Origin: Candidatus Poseidoniales archaeon
GTDB lineage: Archaea; Thermoplasmatota; Poseidoniia; Poseidoniales; Poseidoniaceae
Direction: 5' to 3'
Length of the DNA: 10,969 bases
Assembly: GCA_003602535.1 (NCBI GenBank)
Contig: QQSA01000067.1
Span: 1-10,969, forward strand
The position numbers and the translations under genes are program-made. Shown here in pieces: positions 1-6,134 of the stretch. Below the pieces are notes generated by a model. The model saw nothing but the letters and a program-made list of their open reading frames with translations. It searched no databases and was not told the DNA's origin. Each line of letters opens with the position of its first letter. The first letter of the stretch is position 1.

Positions 1-503
1 GACCAAGCACTGAATGTATGCGGGGTTCGAGTATTTAGTACACCGATTATTGCGCCATCATATAACCAGGTATATTGTTCACTAGCAGGCCAAGATGAAG
101 CTTCAGGATTCTCTGTGAAAATCGGCTCCCCCCACTCTTCAGCACCAACTGGTGTAGAAACAGGATACAGTGCGAACGAATTCATTATTATTAGAAGGAC
201 CAGACTTGCTGCAATACGTCGGTTTCTGAATAATACCCATTCCTCTCTACCAGCTGGACTTACAACTGATATTATTATTGCAATTGGAACGATAACTAGT
301 ATTCCCAAAGGCACAATCCATAGAAATAATACTCCAATTGAGAGAGAAATCATAGTAGTTCTATCGAACTCCTCTGCCCGCCATTTTAGAATTCCATACA
401 AAGCCGCCACAAGGACCACTGATGCAATGATTCCTCCGAACACGACATGTCCTAAGTCTTCGAAAAGATAAGTACAACCCTTCTTCAAGTGATTAATCGG
501 CAC
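1..503 (-). CDS. Multi-pass membrane protein, N-terminal part (runs off left edge)
   Basis: The minus strand is open without a stop from an upstream in-frame TGA (about 551-553) to base 1. The best start I see is GTG at 501-503 (protein begins MPINHLKKG); a TTG at 486-488 is an alternative. The 167 visible residues have three strongly hydrophobic stretches: about 18-39, 52-80 and 97-113. Charged turns separate them (KWRAEEFDR, SPAGREEW, RNRR). From about residue 114 the chain becomes polar and Trp/Glu-rich, which suggests the start of an extracytoplasmic domain that continues outside the window. No enzymatic motif is visible and I do not recognise the family. The gene is divergent from the ABC ATPase gene with only 14-32 bases between starts, so each promoter must overlap the other gene. 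The hydrophobic pattern and open frame make this the real gene here rather than the competing plus-strand frame at 115-471. Confidence 0.72.
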   Translation of the reverse strand, partial: MPINHLKKGCTYLFEDLGHVVFGGIIASVVLVAALYGILKWRAEEFDRTTMISLSIGVLFLWIVPLGILVIVPIAIIISVVSPAGREEWVLFRNRRIAASLVLLIIMNSFALYPVSTPVGAEEWGEPIFTENPEASSWPASEQYTWLYDGAIIGVLNTRTPHTFSAW

Positions 504-517
504 ATTGTAATGGGTGT

Positions 518-1342
518 ATGCTGGCTTCGGAACTGATGGAGACCCACCTCACTCTAACCGATGTGTCGTGGCGGCACAAAATTAGAGATTCTACGACATG
601 GAAACCTTGGGCTAAAAAAGACGGCCCCGGGATACATTCAATCAATCTAGAGATTAGGTCAGGGAAAATTCTCGGACTTATTGGTCCGAATGGAGCCGGT
701 AAAACAACTCTGATGAGAACTATTTGTGGATTATATGACTGCGATGGTTTCGATAAATCATGCTCATCTCGTCGAAAGAGGATAGGATACATGCCTGAGC
801 AGGTACGTTGGGAAGGCAGAGTTAGTGTCAAGAGAGCCTTAGAAACTATTTCGTTAATGAGAGATGATGATGTAGATTTGGATCAAGTCATCAAAACGGT
901 TGGCCTTTCTTCAAAGTCAGACCACTTCTTAGACGACTTGTCACAGGGTATGAGACAGCGACTTTCTCTAGCATGTGCTCTCCTTGGCAATCCAAAGGTA
1001 TTGGTTATGGATGAACCACTTAACGGGTTAGATCCTTTGGCTCAAAGAGCATTTTGTAACCTATTGAAAAATCTTGCAAATAAAGGGGTTGCAATAGTTA
1101 TCTCATCTCATCAAGTTGCAGATTTGGAATCATTGGCAGATAGAATTGCACTTCTTCATCATGGCCAACTATTGATTGAAGGCACACTATCCAACATTCG
1201 TAAGAAACTAGATCTTGAAAGTGATTCTGGAATTGTAGAGATGATTTGTTCTGTCACAGGAATCGAACCAGACCAAGTTACTCTTGATTTATCAAATGAT
1301 GATTTACTGCCATTCAAGCAAATCGGAGGTGAAGAGGAATGA
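518..1342 (+). CDS. ABC transporter ATP-binding protein (ABC-2 exporter type)
   Basis: A 274-residue nucleotide-binding subunit that would power the permease encoded next. All core ABC motifs are visible: Walker A GPNGAGKT (56-63), Q-loop YMPEQ (91-95), signature LSQGM (141-145), Walker B VLVMDE with catalytic Glu166, D-loop LNGLDP (168-173) and switch His198 in ISSHQ. This complete set predicts an active ATPase at the inner face of the membrane. The order and length resemble the CcmA/NosF-type ATPases of ABC-2 exporters. A short Trp/Lys-rich insert (about 27-36) precedes the second strand. About 50 residues follow the last conserved strand and end in acidic GGEEE. The start is uncertain: ATG 518 and ATG 536 (METHLTLTD) are both possible. 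Neither has a Shine-Dalgarno site, and 536 gives a more typical N-terminus and more room for a promoter. The stop overlaps the permease start by 4 bases (ATGA). The substrate cannot be told. Confidence 0.93.
   Translation: MLASELMETHLTLTDVSWRHKIRDSTTWKPWAKKDGPGIHSINLEIRSGKILGLIGPNGAGKTTLMRTICGLYDCDGFDKSCSSRRKRIGYMPEQVRWEGRVSVKRALETISLMRDDDVDLDQVIKTVGLSSKSDHFLDDLSQGMRQRLSLACALLGNPKVLVMDEPLNGLDPLAQRAFCNLLKNLANKGVAIVISSHQVADLESLADRIALLHHGQLLIEGTLSNIRKKLDLESDSGIVEMICSVTGIEPDQVTLDLSNDDLLPFKQIGGEEE
1325..1332 (+). promoter_or_regulatory. Shine-Dalgarno site for the ABC permease gene
   Basis: GGAGGTGA, a near-complete match to the complement of the archaeal 16S rRNA 3' end, lies 6 bases before ATG 1339. 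It sits inside the last codons of the ATPase gene. It fixes the permease start and shows that the overlapping pair is translated from one mRNA. Confidence 0.85.
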
Positions 1343-2157
1343 GCGCATTGGCACTGGGTTGGCACATAATGCGTGAACGCCTTTCGGCAGGCAGGATGCT
1401 TGTTATATGGCCACTTCTAGCAATTTTTATCCTATTTTCGAGTTGGGGACTTTCTGATCCTAAAGCTAATCTTCCTGCAGAATTAGTAATCGATTCAGCC
1501 TATGATGTGATGTTTGCATCTACTGCATTCATCATTTTCTCTGCAACTATGGGTGCTGTATTGATTTCTTTTGATGGGATTAGCAGAGATAGATTATCTG
1601 GTGTTTTAGAAATAAAATTGTCTCAGCCTATCGAGCGATCGAGATATGCCAGAGCATTATTGATTGGGCATTGGGCAGCAATTTTTGTACCGGTGTTCTT
1701 ACTAAACCTTGCAAGTTTGATTATAATCTGGTACAGACTAGATGATCTACCTAGCTTTAACGAATTATTAGTCCACACTATCGCTACAGGTTTACTTCTT
1801 CTATGGTACACTTCGCTCCAATTATTGGCATCGTCTTGGGCCAAAGACATGGGCTCTTCAATAGCTGTAGGATTAGGAGTATGGATGCTATTCACATTAT
1901 TGTGGCTAGTACTAACTACAGTCGTCGCCGGACTGATGGGAATCGGTGTTGAAAACCTGAACTCTTCTGAATACATACGAATTGAAGCAATTATGGATTT
2001 GTTTTCACCAAATGGAGTATATCACCACTTGCTAGAAACACCTCTACAAGATGTCGACAGAGGAATTTCTTCAATCTATCCAGTACTCGCTGCAATCATG
2101 TGGAGTATCATTCCTATGCAACTATTCATACGCAGAATAGAACGAATGATTCCTTAA
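1339..2157 (+). CDS. ABC-2 type transporter permease subunit
   Basis: A 272-residue membrane protein with about six hydrophobic helices: roughly 20-37, 58-78, 108-131, 143-165, 173-202 and 245-263. Between helices 2 and 3 lies FDGISRDRLSGVLEIKLSQP followed by IERSRYARALL. This is the cytoplasmic coupling region typical of NosY/ABC-2 permeases (pattern SRDR..G.LE..LS.PI.R). Such subunits dimerise and, with the ATPase, export lipids, glycans, peptides or drugs, or help fold extracytoplasmic proteins; the cargo is not readable here. The start is set by the strong Shine-Dalgarno site and the ATGA overlap with the ATPase gene. A 45-base gap separates it from the following secreted-protein gene, so the three may be co-transcribed. 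Length is usual for the family and I see no damage. Confidence 0.9.
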   Translation: MSALALGWHIMRERLSAGRMLVIWPLLAIFILFSSWGLSDPKANLPAELVIDSAYDVMFASTAFIIFSATMGAVLISFDGISRDRLSGVLEIKLSQPIERSRYARALLIGHWAAIFVPVFLLNLASLIIIWYRLDDLPSFNELLVHTIATGLLLLWYTSLQLLASSWAKDMGSSIAVGLGVWMLFTLLWLVLTTVVAGLMGIGVENLNSSEYIRIEAIMDLFSPNGVYHHLLETPLQDVDRGISSIYPVLAAIMWSIIPMQLFIRRIERMIP

Positions 2158-2202
2158 CAAATAGTGGAACACACTAAGTGTAGTTTGCATGTAGGGCACC
2201 AC

Positions 2203-4122
2203 ATGAAGGGAAGGATTAGTGCTTTCTTACTGGCCGCCTTAATGGCAACAATGTCGATGACTGCTACAACCACAGCTGAAGATTCAGGGCGTCAAATGGA
2301 TGATGTTGACTGTTCAGGATACACATTTGAAGATTTATTCGAATACAATAATGCGGTTTTTGAGTTCCAAATACTTGATGACTGGGCGACATCTGATCTT
2401 TATGCTAACTCATGGGTTAACGAGAGTCGCGCAGCGGTAGTTCGAGACAATCTTGATGGGTTATTCGAAGGATTCCCAGGAGGCGATAACGATTGGATTT
2501 CTACCGATGAAAGAGATGCTGTCAGAGAAATTGGTGCAAAGTGCATTGCTGACATGTACACTAGAATCGGAATTCGTGAAGGAATACCACATCGTGGAGG
2601 AGTCGATTGGAATGATGTTGAATTCGTTGAAGATGGAATTGGACTAGAAGAAGTCAATTTGGTTCCTGAAACGCACCCTCAGGAAAGATCCTGTTCAACA
2701 AGATACGCCTTAGCGAGTGAAAGTTGTAGAGAAGTACCAACATCTGCAACTAATAATCTAGAGATTTCGATGTTCACAAAAGAAACTGAAACACATAATA
2801 CTAGATTCAATCAACTTCCGAATTTTGGAAATGGTGATTATGATAATCAAACATTTACAGTTGCTATGAATGCTACAAATGTTACCAGTGCAACAATGAT
2901 GTTCACATTCCCATTTGTTGATGGATTGCGATTAGCAAATTGGACTATACAGGACAATGGTGTTGAGAATCTCGATGCAGGTATGATTGAAGAGATATTT
3001 TTGCCAGATGGAAGTGTTACAATAAGCATGACTATTGGTTATGATAAGGCAGATTGGCCAATGATTCGAAATGTTTTCTTCGACATGACTACAGAAGCAC
3101 CTCTTGAAAACGACATACCACAATGGACTGAAAATGCACCAGCAGATAATACAATTATTCCAATGATTAGTGATGGTAGCGAAGTTGTTGCTATTACTGG
3201 AGAAGTAATGGAAGATTGGGCTAGCGATAATAATGCATGGGGATTAAATTGTCATTTCAATGAACAAGGATGGTCCAGTAGAATGAATTCAGATGGTGAA
3301 TTATTAGTCACATCTGGAACATCAGATTCAGGTACAGCAGATTGTGCAATCGTCGATCCATATAATGCATCAAATGAAATGAAAAAGACTTGGATTTTTG
3401 GTCAACCTGCAAGTTTCTCTGTCCCTAATCAAGCGGAAAGTTACGCCAATGCAGTCGATATCGAATCTAATCCATCATTACTAGTTACAAATCTACTACT
3501 GGATATTTCTGCAACTCAAGGTAATTATGTCGGTGTGGCGACTAACGTCAACCTTGGATCGACGCCTTCGGTTGATTGGATTCAACTTACTGGAATTTCT
3601 CCTGGAGATTTTATGATTCATGTATCAGCAAGTTCAGAAGGTATGCTTGATTGGAATGTAGTCTTTGATTTAGGACTTCAAAAGACAAATACGCCTCCTA
3701 TCATCACTGTAGATACTGACCCGGTTGAAGGAACTCAGGCGACATGGGATGCAGGATTTGCTTCATTCAGTCTTTCTGGAACAGCATATGATCCTGATGG
3801 GGGAACAGTTTCACTTTCCGCCACAATGTGTGGCGAAACAAGTACTAGTTTCAATCAGAATATGGATACATGGATTGTATCTCTATCCACCGCAAGATGT
3901 GTATCTGATGGAGAAACAGAATTCAACGTAGTAGTTACAGTAGTTGATTCTGTAGGTGCTGAAAGCTTTGTAGAAGTCAATGTACCTAGCCCATATGACG
4001 ATGATAGTAGCGATGAAGAAAGTAATGTCGAGCCGAAAGAAGATAGCGGTTTGCCGTCAATAGGCATGTTTGCAACCGTAGTTGCAATGCTTGGAGCGGC
4101 TCTTCTATTACGTAGAGATTAA
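2203..4122 (+). CDS. Secreted, C-terminally anchored surface protein (PGF-CTERM-like tail)
   Basis: I choose ATG 2203 over an in-frame GTG at 2164 because it gives a clean signal peptide: MKGR, then hydrophobic residues 5-24, with likely cleavage after about Ala25. The product is 639 residues and very acidic. The first 150 or so residues (after a C-S-G-Y-T-F start) contain a conserved-looking polar segment (WISTDERDAVREIG) that I do not recognise. The middle is beta-rich with four N-glycosylation sequons around residues 215-246. Residues 497-595 look like an Ig/cadherin-like fold with a YDPDGG turn and two cysteines. An acidic Ser/Asp/Glu linker (599-616) leads to LPSIG, a hydrophobic helix and terminal RRD (617-639). 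This tripartite ending is the layout of archaeosortase signals such as PGF-CTERM, though the strict PGF is absent. Even cysteine pairing suits an exported protein. Role unknown; its place after an ABC-2 pair suggests a functional link (inference). Confidence 0.85.
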   Translation: MKGRISAFLLAALMATMSMTATTTAEDSGRQMDDVDCSGYTFEDLFEYNNAVFEFQILDDWATSDLYANSWVNESRAAVVRDNLDGLFEGFPGGDNDWISTDERDAVREIGAKCIADMYTRIGIREGIPHRGGVDWNDVEFVEDGIGLEEVNLVPETHPQERSCSTRYALASESCREVPTSATNNLEISMFTKETETHNTRFNQLPNFGNGDYDNQTFTVAMNATNVTSATMMFTFPFVDGLRLANWTIQDNGVENLDAGMIEEIFLPDGSVTISMTIGYDKADWPMIRNVFFDMTTEAPLENDIPQWTENAPADNTIIPMISDGSEVVAITGEVMEDWASDNNAWGLNCHFNEQGWSSRMNSDGELLVTSGTSDSGTADCAIVDPYNASNEMKKTWIFGQPASFSVPNQAESYANAVDIESNPSLLVTNLLLDISATQGNYVGVATNVNLGSTPSVDWIQLTGISPGDFMIHVSASSEGMLDWNVVFDLGLQKTNTPPIITVDTDPVEGTQATWDAGFASFSLSGTAYDPDGGTVSLSATMCGETSTSFNQNMDTWIVSLSTARCVSDGETEFNVVVTVVDSVGAESFVEVNVPSPYDDDSSDEESNVEPKEDSGLPSIGMFATVVAMLGAALLLRRD

Positions 4123-4158
4123 CCGTCACACTGAAAAGTAGAACTCCGAGGGCATGAT

Positions 4159-5103
4159 ATGTTCAAAGGACGTGTTGAGAAGGTCAGCCACGAAGGTGGG
4201 CTGCTGATAAGTTACTCAGGTGCATGTCCTGCACTAGGGTCTGTGATGGTTGATTCTAGTGAATCATACATTGGGAAAGTCGACGGAGTTATTGGAAATC
4301 TAAATGATTCACTTGTACATGTTGCTCATCTTGATAGAAAGGCAAATGCCAATGACATGATTGGAATTGAAATTACTATCAGAACAAAGAAACAGCGCGA
4401 AAATCGTAACTCAAGAGACGATAGGCGCGGACGTGATGATCGACGCAGAAGAAATGATTCCCGAGGTGACGAACGTCGAGGAAGAAATGATCGTCAAGGA
4501 AGAGATAGCAGAAACGATCGTAATAATCGTTCTAATAATGACTGGATTTGTCCTAAATGTCAAAATTCAAACTTTGCATTCCGAACCGAATGTAATAGAT
4601 GTGGAGAAGCGAAAGGTAGCGGCACCTCTAGATTCCAACGTAGCGATAGACGAGGACATGATGATCGACGCGGACGAAATGATAGGCGAAGAGGTGACCG
4701 TGGTGGACGTGATAGTCGGCGCGATAGAGGCGACAGAAGAGGAAATCAAGGTACTCACTCCAACAATGATTGGGAATGTAGAGAATGTAAAAATTCAAAC
4801 TTCTCATTCAGAACCGAATGTAATCGATGTGGTGCACCTAAAGGAAGAGGAGGCGCACCTTCCAGAACTTGGGAAGGCAATGATAGAAGGCCAGGCGATA
4901 GAAGAGAGGCTCCTAAATCAAGGCCAGGAGACTGGGATTGCCCTCAATGTGGAAAATCTAATTTTGCTAAACGAAATGAATGCTTTAGTTGTGGCCGCTC
5001 AAAAAGAGTAGGTGGACCAAGAAAAGGACATCACAGGAAATTAAAGGAGCCTCTGCCTCTTCACTCAGTCAAGTATGGTAACGATCGGAGGAAGCGCAGA
5101 TGA
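4159..5103 (+). CDS. gar1: Gar1-domain protein with three RanBP2-type zinc fingers and Arg/Asp-rich arms
   Basis: A 314-residue protein. Residues 1-75 match the small beta-barrel of Gar1: a GRVEKVS strand, then ALGSVMVD, then IGKVDGVIGNLNDSLVHV, equivalent to the family's IGKV..VFGP....YVSV. Gar1 binds the Cbf5 pseudouridine synthase in H/ACA RNPs and helps substrate turnover. From 79 on it is unlike ordinary archaeal Gar1, which is little more than the core. There is an Arg/Asp/Asn-rich arm (79-127), a zinc finger (W129, C131, C134, N138, C145, C148), a second arm (155-203), a second finger (W205, C207, C210, N214, C221, C224), a shorter linker, and a third finger (W259, C261, C264, N268, C275, C278). 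The tail is basic and ends RRKRR. All three fingers fit W-x-C-x2-C-x3-N-x6-C-x2-C. GAGG at 4148-4151 lies 7 bases before ATG. The stop overlaps the TPR gene start by 4 bases. RNA binding is strongly expected; the H/ACA role rests on the Gar1 core. Confidence 0.85.
   Translation: MFKGRVEKVSHEGGLLISYSGACPALGSVMVDSSESYIGKVDGVIGNLNDSLVHVAHLDRKANANDMIGIEITIRTKKQRENRNSRDDRRGRDDRRRRNDSRGDERRGRNDRQGRDSRNDRNNRSNNDWICPKCQNSNFAFRTECNRCGEAKGSGTSRFQRSDRRGHDDRRGRNDRRRGDRGGRDSRRDRGDRRGNQGTHSNNDWECRECKNSNFSFRTECNRCGAPKGRGGAPSRTWEGNDRRPGDRREAPKSRPGDWDCPQCGKSNFAKRNECFSCGRSKRVGGPRKGHHRKLKEPLPLHSVKYGNDRRKRR
4429..4611 (+). repeat. Internal repeat unit 1 of gar1 (Arg/Asp arm plus zinc finger 1)
   Basis: This copy begins with codons for GRDDRR and runs through an Arg/Asp/Asn-rich arm into SNNDW and the first zinc finger. 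Its arm start lies 225 bases, and its finger 228 bases, before the matching parts of unit 2. Both nucleotide stretches are clearly alike (for example GATGATCGACGC in both arms and ACCGAATGTAAT in both fingers). This indicates duplication of an arm-plus-finger module within the gene. Confidence 0.75.
4654..4836 (+). repeat. Internal repeat unit 2 of gar1 (Arg/Asp arm plus zinc finger 2)
   Basis: Second copy of the module. It starts with codons for GHDDRR, continues through an Arg/Asp/Gly arm to SNNDW, and ends with finger 2. It differs from unit 1 by about one codon of length in the arm and by scattered substitutions. The third finger (4930-4992) follows a shorter, diverged linker and is a more distant relative. 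Confidence 0.75.
5087..5091 (+). promoter_or_regulatory. Shine-Dalgarno site for the TPR membrane gene
   Basis: GGAGG lies 8 bases before ATG 5100, inside the last codons of gar1. With the ATGA overlap it fixes the start of the TPR gene and implies translation of both genes from one mRNA. Confidence 0.75.
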
Positions 5104-6134
5104 GTGCAGAAAACCACTATCTTGATGCTATTGAATCAGAAGAAAACGGAGATTTGGAAGAATCTCTGGAGCACGCTAGATTGGCAGTCAAAGCTGACCC
5201 TGAGCATTCCAATGCATGGTGGATGATTGTAGGTTTACTTGCCCCTGATGGCAAATATCCAGATATTGAACAGGCTTCAAAAGCACTTGTTGCATGTACA
5301 AAAGTTGTAGAAATCGACCCATCGAGAGTTGACGCTTGGGTCAAAGGTGGTCGCATCATGGTTGATCATTTGGGATTGTATGAGGACGCTTTGCATTGGT
5401 GGCAAAGATGCCGTGAAGCTGCACCTCTAGAATCCGTGCCAATTGTAGAACAGACAACTATACTTTCAGATTTAGGAATGTATGCTGAAGCAAGGGATAG
5501 ATTAGGCACTCTTTTTGAAGAAGATTTGGATATTGCAAATTCACAATTAGCACGAATTAGTCATCTTCACAGAACATTAGAGATGTCTGCACAACAAGAT
5601 CCTAAGGTGCATTTCAAGCCATGGCAGAAAAAGCATGGAGGCTGGACTGCTATCAAAATGCGTTCACACAAAGCACCTGTTTCAGAAAATATGTTATTCA
5701 TGATGACTACAATTCCATTCCTGATGATGGAAGTATTCCTCTCAAGATCACTATTTGGAGATGGGTGGGGTGGTTTCTGTCTAACTAGCCTTCTAATTCT
5801 AGTTACAGTAATCGTCGGTATGTCATTTACTAGAAAGTTGTACCAAAGAGTAAATCGCCCTGGATTTAATCTCCTTAGAGCCATACAATTTGAAGCAAGT
5901 AGTGGTAAAGTTGTGATTCCTGAAGACATTAGAAATTCGAAATTATACATGTTCTTATTTTCTCGACATCCACCAGCATTCCAACAAAGATTGAACAAAA
6001 TTATCGAATCAGACAACAAACTTCCACGTAATTGGAAAATGAACTTGCCTGATTTTGAATCCCATCTTGATGAAATAGGTTACATCGAAGAAGATGAACC
6101 TGAAGAAGAACTTTCTTCATATGAAGAAGAGTGA
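5100..6134 (+). CDS. TPR-repeat protein with two transmembrane helices
   Basis: A 344-residue protein. The first 140 or so residues are helical with TPR-like spacing: GDLEESLEHARLAVKADPEH (17-36), a degenerate helix pair to about 70, then EIDPSRVDAWVKGGRIMVDH and GLYEDALHWWQRCREAAP (92-109), and GMYAEARDRLGTLFEEDL (126-143). TPRs are protein-interaction scaffolds. Two hydrophobic helices (about 196-216 and 224-241) form a membrane hairpin, which would leave the TPR part and the roughly 100-residue C-terminal part on the same, probably cytoplasmic, side, since there is no signal peptide. The C-terminus is very acidic (EEDEPEEELSSYEEE). Translation is coupled to gar1 by a 4-base overlap and a good Shine-Dalgarno site. 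The stop TGA is immediately followed by the reverse-complement stop of ahcY. Specific function unknown; it may bring a partner to the membrane. Confidence 0.85.
   Translation: MSAENHYLDAIESEENGDLEESLEHARLAVKADPEHSNAWWMIVGLLAPDGKYPDIEQASKALVACTKVVEIDPSRVDAWVKGGRIMVDHLGLYEDALHWWQRCREAAPLESVPIVEQTTILSDLGMYAEARDRLGTLFEEDLDIANSQLARISHLHRTLEMSAQQDPKVHFKPWQKKHGGWTAIKMRSHKAPVSENMLFMMTTIPFLMMEVFLSRSLFGDGWGGFCLTSLLILVTVIVGMSFTRKLYQRVNRPGFNLLRAIQFEASSGKVVIPEDIRNSKLYMFLFSRHPPAFQQRLNKIIESDNKLPRNWKMNLPDFESHLDEIGYIEEDEPEEELSSYEEE

Noticed and set aside
115..471. Plus-strand open frame of 118 codons
   Set aside because: It lies opposite a longer uninterrupted minus-strand frame with clear membrane helices. 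Its own translation is Thr/Ile/Arg-rich without motif and has no Shine-Dalgarno site.
493..831. Minus-strand open frame of 112 codons opposite the ABC ATPase
   Set aside because: It is antisense to the Walker A region of a clear ATPase gene and also overlaps the better minus-strand membrane-protein start.
2164..2202. GTG-start extension of the secreted protein by 13 residues
   Set aside because: The extension adds polar His/Cys residues ahead of an ideal signal peptide that starts with MKGR at 2203, and there is no ribosome site before the GTG.
4361..5011. Long second-frame open frame (216 codons) inside gar1
   Set aside because: Its length comes from Arg/Asp codon repeats read one base out of frame, giving a Glu/Val/Ile-rich low-complexity product. 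The gar1 frame has the Gar1 core, three perfect fingers and coupling to the next gene.
5567..6019. Minus-strand open frame of 150 codons inside the TPR gene
   Set aside because: It is antisense to a well-supported gene with a Shine-Dalgarno start, and its product has no coherent domain pattern.
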